Part shown: positions 8,665 to 17,224 of the stretch, one piece after another
How positions within the stretch are numbered: the stretch's first letter is position 1
Layout: each line of letters begins with the position of its first letter
Origin: Caballeronia catudaia
GTDB lineage: Bacteria > Pseudomonadota > Gammaproteobacteria > Burkholderiales > Burkholderiaceae
Length of the DNA stretch: 36,823 nucleotides
Assembly: GCF_001544755.2 (NCBI RefSeq)
Contig: NZ_FCOF02000056.1
Span: 1 to 36,823 of the forward strand
Reading direction: 5' to 3'
Made by a program: the position numbers and the translations under genes
The notes under the pieces: model-generated
The model's database searches: none
What the model was told of the DNA's origin: nothing
What the model saw: only the letters and a program-made list of their open reading frames with translations

Positions 8665-8825
8665 GTCTGGTTCACGTTTAAGTCGGTGGCACGCGGGATC
8701 GACGTTCGATCACGTAGCCGTTCCAATTGCGCCTCGCGCGCGCAACCGCCGTTGGATCGTCAGGCAGATGCCGGTTTCTCGGACTGGCAGGGCTCATGAC
8801 AGTCCGGATTCCGACACTGCACGAG

Positions 8826-10790
8826 TCAGCCGGAGTTCGCCGCCGTGCGCACTTCTTCGAGCGCGGCCGGATTGTCCAGCGACGACAGATCGCCCGGCGG
8901 CAGCCCGCAATACACGCTGCGAATCACGCGGCGCATGATCTTGGAGCTGCGTGTCTTCGGCAGTTGAGCGACGACATGCACGTGGCCGGGGCGGAACGGC
9001 CGGCCCAGGCGCTTGTCGACGTGGCCCGAGACGATCGCCTCCAGATCGGCCCCGGCGACGCCCGAGCCGGGCTTCGGCACGACGAAGACGACGAGCTTCT
9101 GCCCTTTGTCGGCATCGGCCACGCCGATTGCGGCGGCTTCGGATACGTCGGACAGTTCCAGCACGACTTCTTCCACTTCGGCCGGTCCCAGGCGCTTGCC
9201 AGCTACCTTGAGCGTGTCGTCGGAGCGCCCCATCATGAAGTAGTTGCCCTCGGGCGTGCGCAGCGCAAGATCGCCATGCACCCAGATTCCGGGAATGGTC
9301 TGCCAGTACGTTTCCAGATAGCGCTCGTCGTCGCGCCAGAAAGATTGCGTCATGCCGACGAAGGGCGCCCGGATCGCCAGTTCGCCCACAACGCCCGTCA
9401 CGCTCTGGCCATCGGAATTGACTACGTCCGCGGCGACGCCGGGCGACACCGTGTTGAAGCCGCTCGATGGAATCGGACGGACCGGCACGCTCGCGAGCAA
9501 GGCGCCGGAAGCCTCGGTGCCGCCCGTGTAGTTGATGACGGGCGCCGTGCCGTCGCCGAAGCGCTGCAGGAACCAGTTGAAGTGCTCGGGCGCGATGCCT
9601 TCGCCTGCCGTGATCAGCAGGCGGACGGTGGAGCGGTCGCCCTTGAGCGCGAGGTCTTCGTGGCTGGCCATGCCGCGAATCAGCGTGGGGGCCGAACCGA
9701 AGTGCGTGACCCGGTGGCGTTCGACCACGCGCGACATGCGCGACCAGTCGGGATAATCGGGGGCGCCGTCATAGCACACCAGCGTCGCGCCGCGCAACAG
9801 CGCGCAGCCGAGCACCAGCGTGCCCGCGATCCAGCCCATGTCGGCAGGCCAGCAGTAGACGTCGCCGGGATGCACGTCGAAGTGAATCAGCGAATCGTGC
9901 GCGATCTTGATAGGAAAGCTGCCATGCGTGTGCACCACGCCCTTCGGCTTGCCGGTGGTACCGGATGTGTAGATCACCATGAACGGAGTGTCGGGCGTGA
10001 CACTAACCGGATCCGTGCCTTGCCCCTTTGCCGTGGTCGCGGTTTCCTGCCAGTCGAGGTCGCGAGGATCCTGCGCGGTTTCGCCCTCGACGCGTTTCCA
10101 GACCACGTGTTCGAGCAGCGGCAACTGGCGCCATGCGTCGCGCAGCGCACCTTCCACGTTCACGCGCTTGGTGCGGCGCGCAAAGCCCGTGGACGCGATC
10201 ACGATGCGGGCTTCGGCCGCCGACAGGCGCGCGACGATCGCATCGACGCCGAAGCCGCTGAACAGCGGCACGACCAGCGCGCCGAGATGCACGATGGCCA
10301 GCAGCGAGACGGTCGCTTCGATGCCGTTTTCCATCAGCAGGCCGACGCGTTCGCCCTCTCTGACGCCGTGCCGCGAGAGGCCCGCCGCGAAATCGCGAAC
10401 GCGTTGCTCCAGTTCCGCGTAGGTCAGCGTGCTCACGCTGCCGTCCTCGCGTTCGGCCACCACCGCCTTTTGCTGTGACGTCGCAGGGTGACGGGCCCAC
10501 GCATAGATCGTGTTGACCCAGTTGAGCCTGCCGCCCGGGAACCAGCTCGGAAACTGCGGGCCGCGCGAGAGGTCCGCATAGCCGCCCGGCGGCACATCCC
10601 ACGCGATCGCGCATTCGTGCATCACGGTTTGCCAATAGCGCTCGGGCTCCGAAATAGACACGCGCATCAGTTCGTCATACGAAGGCACGTCCAGCGCGCG
10701 CATCAGCTTGACGATGCCGGCGTTCTGCAGTTCGCGCTCGCCCGGCTGCCAGATGTGGCTGGATAAATGGCCGGCTTCGAGGTTGCTCAT
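8826..10790 (-). CDS. Acyl-CoA/acetyl-CoA synthetase-like AMP-forming ligase
   Basis: A 654-residue ANL-superfamily ligase, of the length of acetyl-CoA and acetoacetyl-CoA synthetases. It has an N-terminal acyl-CoA synthetase extension with the FPGGRLNWVNTIY region. The P-loop is YTSGTTGKPKGVVHTHG, the adenylate motif is NYTGGTEASGALL, and the hinge region is HGDLALR then GRSDDTLKVAGKRLGP. TRSSKIMRR carries the catalytic Lys617. It should convert a carboxylic acid, ATP and CoA to acyl-CoA, AMP and pyrophosphate. A good ribosome-binding site (AGGAGA) precedes the ATG. It lies 16 nt after the thiolase gene in the same operon and is the likely entry enzyme for the pathway encoded here and by 13996. 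Confidence 0.93.
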   Translation of the reverse strand: MSNLEAGHLSSHIWQPGERELQNAGIVKLMRALDVPSYDELMRVSISEPERYWQTVMHECAIAWDVPPGGYADLSRGPQFPSWFPGGRLNWVNTIYAWARHPATSQQKAVVAEREDGSVSTLTYAELEQRVRDFAAGLSRHGVREGERVGLLMENGIEATVSLLAIVHLGALVVPLFSGFGVDAIVARLSAAEARIVIASTGFARRTKRVNVEGALRDAWRQLPLLEHVVWKRVEGETAQDPRDLDWQETATTAKGQGTDPVSVTPDTPFMVIYTSGTTGKPKGVVHTHGSFPIKIAHDSLIHFDVHPGDVYCWPADMGWIAGTLVLGCALLRGATLVCYDGAPDYPDWSRMSRVVERHRVTHFGSAPTLIRGMASHEDLALKGDRSTVRLLITAGEGIAPEHFNWFLQRFGDGTAPVINYTGGTEASGALLASVPVRPIPSSGFNTVSPGVAADVVNSDGQSVTGVVGELAIRAPFVGMTQSFWRDDERYLETYWQTIPGIWVHGDLALRTPEGNYFMMGRSDDTLKVAGKRLGPAEVEEVVLELSDVSEAAAIGVADADKGQKLVVFVVPKPGSGVAGADLEAIVSGHVDKRLGRPFRPGHVHVVAQLPKTRSSKIMRRVIRSVYCGLPPGDLSSLDNPAALEEVRTAANSG

Positions 10791-10806
10791 GATCGGTCTC
10801 CTGCCT

Positions 10807-12012
10807 TCAGGCGCGTTCGAAAATCATCGCGATGCCCTGGCCGCCGCCGATGCACATCGTCTCCAGTCCATAACGGGCCTGGCGGCGCTGCATCTCGTGC
10901 AGCAGCGTGCTCATGATGCGTACGCCCGTGGCGCCCACAGGATGGCCCAGCGAGATGCCAGAGCCGTTCACGTTGAGCTTTTCTTCCAGCGCTTCCATGG
11001 AGCTGCCCCATCCCTTGACGCAGGCGAGCGCCTGACACGCGAAGGCCTCGTTGAGCTCGATCAGGTCCATCCGGTCGAACGTCAGACCGGTGCGCGCAAG
11101 TACTTTCTGTACGGCGGGCACTGGACCGATACCCATGCGCGCCGGGTCGCAGCCCGCGGCGGCCCAGCCGACCAGCCAGCCCATCGGTGTGAGGCCCAGT
11201 TCGTCGAGCTTATCTTCGGCCACGATCAGGCAGGCAGCGGCGGCGTCGTTCTGTTGGCACGCGTTGCCCGCAGTAACGACACCTTCCTTTATGATGCTAC
11301 GCAGCTTGGCGAGGCTGTCCGGCGTCGTCTCGCCACGCACGCCTTCGTCCTGCTTCACGATCAGCGCATCGCCCTTGCGTTGCGGCACCGCGACGGGAAC
11401 GATCTCCGCATCGAAATGTCCGGCTTGCTGTGCGGCGGCCGCACGCCGATGGCTGCGCGCGGCGAAGCGGTCGGACGCCTCGCGCGTGATGTCGTACTCG
11501 CGCGCCAGCGTTTCGGCGGTCTCGATCATGCCGCTGATGCGGCCGAAACGGCTCTCCGGCTGCGAACGTTCGCGGCCGCGGTCAAGACGGTCGTGCATCT
11601 TCACCGTGCCCGCGCGCTTGCCCCAGCGCATGTCGGTCGTGTAGTACTCGACATTGCTCATGCTTTCCACGCCGCCCGCCATCACCACGTCGGCCGTGCC
11701 GGTCTGCACCATCATCGCCGCCGTGGCGAGCGCCTGCACGCCGCCGCCGCAGCGCCGGTCCAGCTGCATGCCGGCCACCTCGATCGGAAAGCCCGCCTGA
11801 AGCGCCACCCAGCGTCCGGTGCACGGCGTCTCGCCGCTGGCATAACTTTGCGCGAACACGACGTCGTCGATGCGAGCGGGATCGAGCCCGGTACGGTCCA
11901 CGATGGCGCGCGCGACGCCGGCGCCGAGTTCCTCGACGGGAACGCCCTTCAACGTTCCGCCGAACGCGCCCACGGGGGAGCGCAGCGGGGAGACGATGGC
12001 TGCTCGTTTCAT
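10807..12012 (-). CDS. Acetyl-CoA C-acyltransferase (thiolase)
   Basis: A 401-residue degradative thiolase with every canonical element: nucleophile Cys88 in LDRRCGGGVQAL, NEAFACQALA, His357 in GSGISLGHPVGATG and general acid/base Cys387 in CIGGGQG. It should cleave a 3-oxoacyl-CoA with CoA, giving acetyl- or propionyl-CoA and a shortened acyl-CoA. Its intact active site contrasts with the thiolase-like protein at 2412. An AGAGG site lies before the ATG. It is the middle gene of the minus-strand operon, between the SDR (upstream in transcription) and the ligase. It carries out the last step of the beta-oxidation cycle encoded together with 12105, 12879 and 13996. Confidence 0.95.
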   Translation of the reverse strand: MKRAAIVSPLRSPVGAFGGTLKGVPVEELGAGVARAIVDRTGLDPARIDDVVFAQSYASGETPCTGRWVALQAGFPIEVAGMQLDRRCGGGVQALATAAMMVQTGTADVVMAGGVESMSNVEYYTTDMRWGKRAGTVKMHDRLDRGRERSQPESRFGRISGMIETAETLAREYDITREASDRFAARSHRRAAAAQQAGHFDAEIVPVAVPQRKGDALIVKQDEGVRGETTPDSLAKLRSIIKEGVVTAGNACQQNDAAAACLIVAEDKLDELGLTPMGWLVGWAAAGCDPARMGIGPVPAVQKVLARTGLTFDRMDLIELNEAFACQALACVKGWGSSMEALEEKLNVNGSGISLGHPVGATGVRIMSTLLHEMQRRQARYGLETMCIGGGQGIAMIFERA

Positions 12013-12104
12013 TTCGAATGCCTCTTCAATGTCATCAATGTTCCGCCGCCATCGCTCGCCTGTCGCGCGCTGGCAGCTATCGTTCTCGATCTTGCGTTTC
12101 GCGA

Positions 12105-12854
12105 TCAGCCGTAGCGTCCGCCCGTCACATGGAGCACTTCACCGCTGATGAAGCCCGCGCGCTCGCTGGCGAGAAAGGCCACCGCGTCCGCGATGTCGTC
12201 CGGGCGTCCGACGCGCTTGATCGGCTGGGCGGCCACGGCGCGCTCCTTGATCGTTTCGTAGGTCGGCAGCGCCTGCACCATTTCCGTTTCCATGAAGCCG
12301 GGCGCGACGCAGTTCGAGGTGATGCCGTAGCGGCCTTCTTCCATCGACAGCGCTTTGGCCATGCCGATCAGGCCCGCCTTGGCAGCGGAATAGTTCGCTT
12401 GCGTGGGGTTGCCCAGATACGCGCGCGAGCTTATGTTGATCAGCCGGCCCCAGCCCTGATCGATGAAATGCGGCATGACGGCCCGGGCGGCCAGAAAGGC
12501 GCCCTTGAGCATCACGTTCATGACGAAATCCCAGTCGTCCGCGCTCATCTTCACGAGGTACTTGTCGCGCGGGGCGCCGGCGTTGTTCACGAGAATGTGC
12601 ACGCCACCGAAATGGGCGACGGTTTCACCGACAAGACGCTGGACGTCGGCTTCGCGCGTGATATCGCCCGCGATGCAGTGCGCGGTCAGTCCTTCGTTTT
12701 CCAGCCCCTTCGCTGTGGCTTGCGCCAGTTCGGCGTTGATGTCGGTGATAACGACCTTCGCGCCCTCTTGTGCAAGACGCCGCGCCGTGGCGGCGCCCAG
12801 GCCGCGCGCCGAGCCGGTGACGATGGCGACCTTGCCGGTCAAACCGAGATCCAT
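12105..12854 (-). CDS. SDR-family oxidoreductase, FabG-like 3-hydroxyacyl-CoA dehydrogenase
   Basis: A 249-residue classical short-chain dehydrogenase. The cofactor motif is TGSARGLG (13-20), NNAG is at 90-93, and the catalytic triad is Ser142, Tyr155 and Lys159 (ISSRAYLGNPTQANYSAAK). Asp38 after the second strand (VVITDIN) suggests NAD(H) rather than NADP(H). In this operon, with MaoC hydratase upstream and thiolase downstream, the natural role is oxidation of a 3-hydroxyacyl-CoA to the 3-oxoacyl-CoA. A ribosome-binding site AGGAG precedes the ATG. A biosynthetic 3-oxoacyl-ACP reductase is less likely because no acyl-carrier-protein gene is near. Confidence 0.93.
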   Translation of the reverse strand: MDLGLTGKVAIVTGSARGLGAATARRLAQEGAKVVITDINAELAQATAKGLENEGLTAHCIAGDITREADVQRLVGETVAHFGGVHILVNNAGAPRDKYLVKMSADDWDFVMNVMLKGAFLAARAVMPHFIDQGWGRLINISSRAYLGNPTQANYSAAKAGLIGMAKALSMEEGRYGITSNCVAPGFMETEMVQALPTYETIKERAVAAQPIKRVGRPDDIADAVAFLASERAGFISGEVLHVTGGRYG

Positions 12855-12878
12855 GTGCTTCTCCTAAGAATAAATTGG

Positions 12879-13754
12879 TCAGCGCAGGTCTACCCGCGCA
12901 TGGTTCAGAACCACTACGTCGCGCTCGACGGCGGTGACGCGCAGAGACACCGCGTTGCCCCGCACCCACATCTCGGTACGCAGCGTGTCGCCGGGCCACG
13001 CCGGCGCCGTGAAACGCACGCGCATGCCCGCGAAGCGCGCGTCGTCGTAATCGAGCACGGTGCGCAGCACCGCGTGCGCCGCTACGCCCATCAGGGCCAT
13101 GCCGTGCAGAATGGGGCGGGGAAAACCGGCCGCGGCGGCTACGGTGGGGTCGGCATGCAGCGGATTCAGGTCGCCGCTCAGGCGGTAGATCAACGCAAGC
13201 TGCTCGGGTGTCGCGAGATCGCACACATGATCGGGCGCGCCGTCGGGCATCGCATGGGGCGCGGGCGGCGCACCGGCGCTTCCGCCTGCGCCAAAGCCAC
13301 CGTCTGCGCGCAATAGGCTCAGTTGCACGATGGTCGCTAGCAGGCGGCCCGTTTGCGCTTCGGTGATCTCGCGCGTCTGCTGCAAAAATGCGCCCTTGCT
13401 AGGACCTTTGTCCCACAGCCCGGTAATGCGCGTCGTGCCGTTAATGCGCCCCATGGCCGGCAAAGGTGCGTGGATCCTGATCTCTTGCTCGGCGTGCAGG
13501 ATCTTTTCCCAAGTAATACCCGTGTCCGCTTCACGTGCCCAGAAACCCGGGTATGCGAGCACGTTCGCCATCGTCGGAAACGCACGAAGCGACTGACGGT
13601 CGCTGCCCTCGTAGACATACCGCAATTGCCTTGCGTCGAGCGGATCGGCCCCGATGCCCAGACCGAGGGCATAGATCTGGGTATCGCGCAGCGAGTAAGC
13701 GTGCTCGATGGGGGGAAAGTGACGGGTTAGCAAGTGATCGGCTCGGAGCGGCAT
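12879..13754 (-). CDS. MaoC-type double-hotdog enoyl-CoA hydratase 2
   Basis: A 291-residue protein with the double-hotdog layout of peroxisomal-type hydratase 2. The N-terminal non-catalytic half (about 1-150) and the catalytic C-terminal half are joined by a Gly/Ala/Pro-rich linker (about 152-175). The hydratase 2 signature is complete: YRLSGDLNPLHADP (190-203) with Asp195, Asn197 and His200, followed by FPRPILHGMALMG. It should hydrate trans-2-enoyl-CoA to the (R)-3-hydroxyacyl-CoA. It is the first gene of the minus-strand operon, 24 nt before the SDR, and starts in the divergent intergenic region facing the acyl-CoA dehydrogenase at 13996. No convincing ribosome-binding site precedes the chosen ATG. 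Confidence 0.92.
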   Translation of the reverse strand: MPLRADHLLTRHFPPIEHAYSLRDTQIYALGLGIGADPLDARQLRYVYEGSDRQSLRAFPTMANVLAYPGFWAREADTGITWEKILHAEQEIRIHAPLPAMGRINGTTRITGLWDKGPSKGAFLQQTREITEAQTGRLLATIVQLSLLRADGGFGAGGSAGAPPAPHAMPDGAPDHVCDLATPEQLALIYRLSGDLNPLHADPTVAAAAGFPRPILHGMALMGVAAHAVLRTVLDYDDARFAGMRVRFTAPAWPGDTLRTEMWVRGNAVSLRVTAVERDVVVLNHARVDLR

Positions 13755-13832
13755 GGCGAACGTGATTTCGTTTGATTCGAGTTCGTACGATGAGTCCGCT
13801 CCGTCCGACGGTCAACGCAAGCGCGACCATTG

Positions 13833-13847
13833 TTCCGTACCTTGGCA
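13833..13847 (+). promoter_or_regulatory. Copy of the 15-bp operator-like motif (divergent promoter region)
   Basis: TTCCGTACCTTGGCA is one of four close copies of a near-palindrome in this window (others at 15371, 19313 and 21131). This copy differs from the consensus TTCCGTACYYTGGAA only near its right end. It lies 79 bp upstream of the MaoC start and about 150 bp upstream of the acyl-CoA dehydrogenase start, well placed to control both. Assignment to the IclR regulators encoded nearby is inferred from distribution alone. Confidence 0.55.
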
Positions 13848-13907
13848 GACGTCCTGCCAGTCTCGGAAGTCGACGCCTGTGCGAGCCTTGCGGGCGCGAT
13901 TTCAATT

Positions 13908-13941
13908 TCCGGAACAGTTTCTAGATTAAGGTTGTTCCGGA
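13908..13941. promoter_or_regulatory. 9-bp perfect inverted repeat, candidate operator
   Basis: TCCGGAACA and TGTTCCGGA form a perfect 9-bp inverted repeat with a 16-bp AT-rich spacer containing CTAGATTAAG. It ends 54 bp before the ATG of the dehydrogenase at 13996. Its arms share TTCCG with the 15-bp motif 60 bp away, so it may be a related or composite site. As a transcribed structure it is unlikely to be a terminator because no T-run follows. Confidence 0.45.
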
Positions 13942-13995
13942 TGGGACGCCCGGCGCAGCATCTTGTCGTCCTCCTCATTTTTTAAACGTACCGAC

Positions 13996-15147
13996 ATGAT
14001 TCGCGATCAAGAAACGCTCAACGGCCTGCTCGACTCCATCGCCCGATTCGTGCGCGAGCGCCTCGTGCCCAACGAGGAGCTGGTAGCCGACACCGATGAA
14101 ATTCCCGAGGATATCGTCGCTGACATGAAGGCGATGGGCCTGTTCGGCCTCACGATTCCCGAGCGCTTCGGCGGCCTGGAACTGACGATGGAAGAGGAAG
14201 TGCTCGCGGTGTTCGAACTGTGCCGCGCTTCACCGGTATTCCGCTCGCTGCTGGGGACCACCGTGGGCATCGGGTCGCAGGGCATCCTCTTCGACGGTAC
14301 GCCCGAGCAACAGGAGAAGTATCTGCCGCGCCTCGCAACCGGCGAGCTGATCGCCTCCTTTGCGCTGACCGAGCCGGAAGCCGGCTCCGACGCGGCCTCG
14401 CTTCGCACGACGGCCATCAGGGACGGCGACGACTACGTGGTCAACGGCACCAAGCGTTTCATCACGAACGCGCCCCATGCGGGCATCTTCACGCTCATGG
14501 CGCGAACCAATCCGGAGGACAAGGGCTCGGGCGGCATTTCGGCTTTCATCGTCGATGCAAAGACGCCCGGCATCAGCTTCGGCAAACGCGACAAGAAGAT
14601 GGGGCAGAAGGGCGCGCATACCTGCGACGTGATCTTCGAAGATGTGCGTGTGCCGGCCGCCAATCTGATCGGCGGAAAAGAAGGGCAAGGCTTCAAGACC
14701 GCTATGAAGGTTCTGGACAAGGGCCGCATCCACATCGCCGCCGTGTGTGTGGCCGTGGCCGAACGCATGTTGTCGATGGCATTGTCGTACGCGGTGGAGC
14801 GCAAGCAGTTCGGCAAGCCGATTGCCGATTTTCAGCTCGTGCAGGCCATGCTGGCCGACAGCAAGGCCGAAATCTATGCGGCCCGCTGCATGGTGGTCGA
14901 CGCCGCGCGCCGCCGCGACGACAAGTTGCCGGTGAGCACCGAGGCGTCCTGTGCCAAGCTGTTCGCGTCAGAGATGTGCGGCCGAGTGGCTGACCGCGCC
15001 GTGCAGATTTTCGGCGGCGCCGGCTACATGGCCGAGTATGGCATCGAGCGCTTCTACCGCGATGTGCGCCTGTTCCGCATCTATGAGGGCACGACCCAGA
15101 TTCAGCAGCTGGTCATCGCCCGCGCCATGATTCGCGACGCTAACTAA
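13996..15147 (+). CDS. Acyl-CoA dehydrogenase family protein
   Basis: A 383-residue acyl-CoA dehydrogenase with the FAD-binding signature LTEPEAGSDAASLRT at about 129-143 and the classical catalytic base Glu364 in RIYEGTTQIQQ. This differs from the other two dehydrogenases of the window, which use the alternative position. It should perform the first oxidation of the beta-oxidation-like set whose other enzymes are encoded divergently (7483-13754). The ATG at 13996 is preferred; an in-frame TTG at 13963 would add eleven serine/phenylalanine-rich residues unlike the family. The ribosome-binding site is weak. It is followed by a small reading frame and then the first IclR pair. Confidence 0.93.
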   Translation: MIRDQETLNGLLDSIARFVRERLVPNEELVADTDEIPEDIVADMKAMGLFGLTIPERFGGLELTMEEEVLAVFELCRASPVFRSLLGTTVGIGSQGILFDGTPEQQEKYLPRLATGELIASFALTEPEAGSDAASLRTTAIRDGDDYVVNGTKRFITNAPHAGIFTLMARTNPEDKGSGGISAFIVDAKTPGISFGKRDKKMGQKGAHTCDVIFEDVRVPAANLIGGKEGQGFKTAMKVLDKGRIHIAAVCVAVAERMLSMALSYAVERKQFGKPIADFQLVQAMLADSKAEIYAARCMVVDAARRRDDKLPVSTEASCAKLFASEMCGRVADRAVQIFGGAGYMAEYGIERFYRDVRLFRIYEGTTQIQQLVIARAMIRDAN

Positions 15148-15165
15148 CGATGAGGTGGGGACGCA

Positions 15166-15369
15166 ATGACGGATTTCAGCAAGCGTTGTGACACACCGCA
15201 GAGCGGCGAGCAGCGCACCGTGGATGAACAGGCGATCGACGCCGGACGATCATCGGTCGGGGTGCATTCGAGCGGTGTACGGAGCGACAACGTCAACTGG
15301 GCATGGACGGGAACCACTGGCCATTACGACTGGATGGATCACGCGCCGCTCTTTCATCACCGCGACTGA
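15166..15369 (+). CDS. Small hypothetical protein
   Basis: A 67-residue frame starts 18 nt after the dehydrogenase stop, with a good ribosome-binding site (GAGGTGGGG) ahead of its ATG. The product is polar, has no membrane segment or recognisable domain, and ends in an aromatic/His-rich stretch (GHYDWMDHAPLFHHRD). Its stop falls two bases before the operator-like motif at 15371. It may be a genuine small protein, the stump of a lost gene, or chance. I do not recognise it. Confidence 0.35.
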   Translation: MTDFSKRCDTPQSGEQRTVDEQAIDAGRSSVGVHSSGVRSDNVNWAWTGTTGHYDWMDHAPLFHHRD

Positions 15370-15370
15370 G

Positions 15371-15385
15371 TTCCAGAGTACGGAA
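15371..15385 (-). promoter_or_regulatory. Copy of the 15-bp operator-like motif upstream of IclR pair 1
   Basis: On the plus strand it reads TTCCAGAGTACGGAA, whose reverse complement TTCCGTACTCTGGAA fits the consensus TTCCGTACYYTGGAA at every position. It is the most symmetrical copy. It lies 132 bp before the chosen start of the type A IclR gene, where autoregulation of the pair would be expected. Protein assignment is inferred. Confidence 0.6.
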
Positions 15386-15516
15386 CGTGACGACGCTTTG
15401 ATTTGACTCGTTTGCGCCTCGCTCGTGTAATGCAAGGCATCGGATGGACGCATGTTGCGCGGTTCCCTTCGATGCGCGGCGTTCCGCCGAGCCAGATCGA
15501 GACAATGGAGCTATCG

Positions 15517-16386
15517 ATGTTGCTGCAGGCAAACCGGACAGCGCTGCGTTCGTCAGTGCATGGAGACGCGAATCGGTACGATGCGCCGATCGGAGACGGT
15601 GAGAGTGCGGGCGGCGCGCACGCATCGTCGGGCATGGTCGTGCCGCTGGCGCGGAGTCTCGCGATACTGGCGGCGTTTCCACCGCACGAAGCCTGGCTCG
15701 GCAACCAGGAGCTCGTGATTGAAACGGGAATTCCGGCACCGACGATTTCGCGAATCGCGCGCTCGCTCGTGACACTCGGGTACCTGCATTATTCCCCGGA
15801 GCGCCGCAAGTATCGACTCGCCGCGCCCGTGCTGTCGCTGGGTTATGCGGCGACGGCCCATTCCAACGTGCAACTGCGTGCACGACTCGAAATGCAGGCA
15901 TTTGCGACGCAGAGCGAAACTTACGTGATGCTCGGCTCGCGGGACCGTCTCGACGTGATCGTGCTGGGAACGTGCGTGAGCAAACCAGCATCCATCGATC
16001 TGAAGCTGTATGCGGGCACGCGTCTGCGCATCGCATCGTCGCCTATGGGCTGGGCCTTGCTTGCCGCATTACCGGAACTCGAACGCTTCTATCTGCTCGG
16101 GAACATCGAGCGCAAGGCGGGACGCGACTGGGCCGGCCTGCGCCGCCGTATCAGCCAGGGCATCTCGCAGGTGCATAACGTCGGTTATTGCATGTCCATC
16201 GGCGAATGGGAGCCGGACCTGACGATTCTCGCCGTGCCGCTTGTGGTTCAGGATCAGACGCCTCATGTACTCGCCTGCATCGGGCGCAGTGCCCGGCTGG
16301 GGCGTGCGCGGGTCGAACGGGAACTCGGGCCACGGTTGGTTGCGGCCACGCAGCACTTGCAGGAGCAGGCAGGCGTCATTGACTGA
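15517..16386 (+). CDS. IclR-family regulator, type A of pair 1
   Basis: A 289-residue IclR regulator. After a variable N-terminal tail of about 40 residues come the winged helix-turn-helix (VVPLARSLAILAAF, AWLGNQELVIETGIPAPTIS, then RSLVTLGYLHY) and the effector domain (from about 115; GTRLRIASSPMGWALLAALP, SIGEWEPDLTILAVPLV). The start at 15517 follows GGAG at good spacing and gives 289 residues, matching the 290 of its paralogue at 20132; the in-frame ATG at 15505 is an alternative. It is closely related to that paralogue (shared AWLGN and RSLVTLGYLH blocks). Seven bases separate it from the type B gene, so the two are surely co-transcribed. The operator-like motif at 15371 lies upstream. 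Confidence 0.9.
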   Translation: MLLQANRTALRSSVHGDANRYDAPIGDGESAGGAHASSGMVVPLARSLAILAAFPPHEAWLGNQELVIETGIPAPTISRIARSLVTLGYLHYSPERRKYRLAAPVLSLGYAATAHSNVQLRARLEMQAFATQSETYVMLGSRDRLDVIVLGTCVSKPASIDLKLYAGTRLRIASSPMGWALLAALPELERFYLLGNIERKAGRDWAGLRRRISQGISQVHNVGYCMSIGEWEPDLTILAVPLVVQDQTPHVLACIGRSARLGRARVERELGPRLVAATQHLQEQAGVID

Positions 16387-16393
16387 AGCGAAC

Positions 16394-17182
16394 ATGAACA
16401 AGACAGACATGCACAAAGGCGTGACGCTGACCGTCGAGCGCGGACTCGATGTACTCCACGCGTTTCGCGCGACCCGCGCTCCGTTGTCGAACGCGGAACT
16501 GGTGCGTCGCACGGGTCTGCCGAAAGCCACCGTATCCCGATTGACGACGACCCTGATCTCGATCGGTTATCTGCGCCGCGTGGGAGGCGGGCGCCAGTTC
16601 GAACTGAGTGCGGGCGCACTGAGCATCGGTCACGCCTATCTGGAAGCGAATGCCGTCCCGCGGCTGGTCGTGCCCGTCATGCAGCAGCTTGCCGACAAGC
16701 TGAATCTGTCGGTTGCGCTGGCGGTGCCGCATCGACTCGACATGGTGTATATCGCGTGGCGAGCGAGTTCGAACATCGCCACGCTGCGCCTAGGCGTGGG
16801 TTCGCTCCTGCCGATGGCGTCGACCGCAGTGGGGCGCGCCTATCTGTATGCACTGCCGGACGCAGTGCGCGAACCTTTGATTTCCGAGTTTCTCGCAGCG
16901 GCCGGAGACGATGCGGGAACGGTACGCGCGAACCTCGATGCCGCATTCAGCGATCTGAAGGAATCGGGTGTATGCATGTCGGTAGGCGAGTATCAGCGCA
17001 ACGCGTTTGGCATTGCCTTGCCAATCGTGGTCGGCCGAACCCGCACGTTGATGGCGCTCAACTGTGGGGCGGTGGAACTGGAGCCAAACATGACGGCGAT
17101 CCGCCGGCGTGTGGCGCCCGCATTGAAGGCCGCGGCGTTGACGGTGTCCAGTATCCTGAGCGACGTCGACTGCGAGCCTTGA
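16394..17182 (+). CDS. IclR-family regulator, type B of pair 1
   Basis: A 262-residue IclR regulator. The N-terminal helix-turn-helix (VTLTVERGLDVLHAF, LSNAELVRRTGLPKATVSRL) is at about 9-70 and the effector-binding domain is C-terminal (RLGVGSLLPMASTAVGRAYL, GVCMSVGEYQRNAFGIALP). It matches the type B genes at 19296 and 36231 much better than its own neighbour. Short spacing after the type A gene indicates one transcript and raises the possibility of a hetero-oligomer. It converges on the CoA-transferase ending at 17225. The effector is unknown, though aromatic acids or acyl-CoA intermediates are common for the family. Confidence 0.92.
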   Translation: MNKTDMHKGVTLTVERGLDVLHAFRATRAPLSNAELVRRTGLPKATVSRLTTTLISIGYLRRVGGGRQFELSAGALSIGHAYLEANAVPRLVVPVMQQLADKLNLSVALAVPHRLDMVYIAWRASSNIATLRLGVGSLLPMASTAVGRAYLYALPDAVREPLISEFLAAAGDDAGTVRANLDAAFSDLKESGVCMSVGEYQRNAFGIALPIVVGRTRTLMALNCGAVELEPNMTAIRRRVAPALKAAALTVSSILSDVDCEP

Positions 17183-17224
17183 CGGAGCGCGCGGCGCGTC
17201 GCATTGTGCAAGCCTTTCGCCCGC

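Noticed and set aside
8727..10478. Plus-strand open frame of 583 codons opposite the acyl-CoA ligase
   Set aside because: Arg/Ala/His-rich composition typical of antisense frames; the minus strand has all ligase motifs.
10708..12114. Plus-strand open frame of 468 codons opposite the thiolase
   Set aside because: Low-complexity antisense translation with no family pattern; the thiolase on the other strand is unambiguous.
17183..17224. Bidirectional terminator between the converging IclR and CoA-transferase genes
   Set aside because: The GC-rich GCGCGCGGCGCG run could fold, but no clear stem with a T-run on either strand was found.
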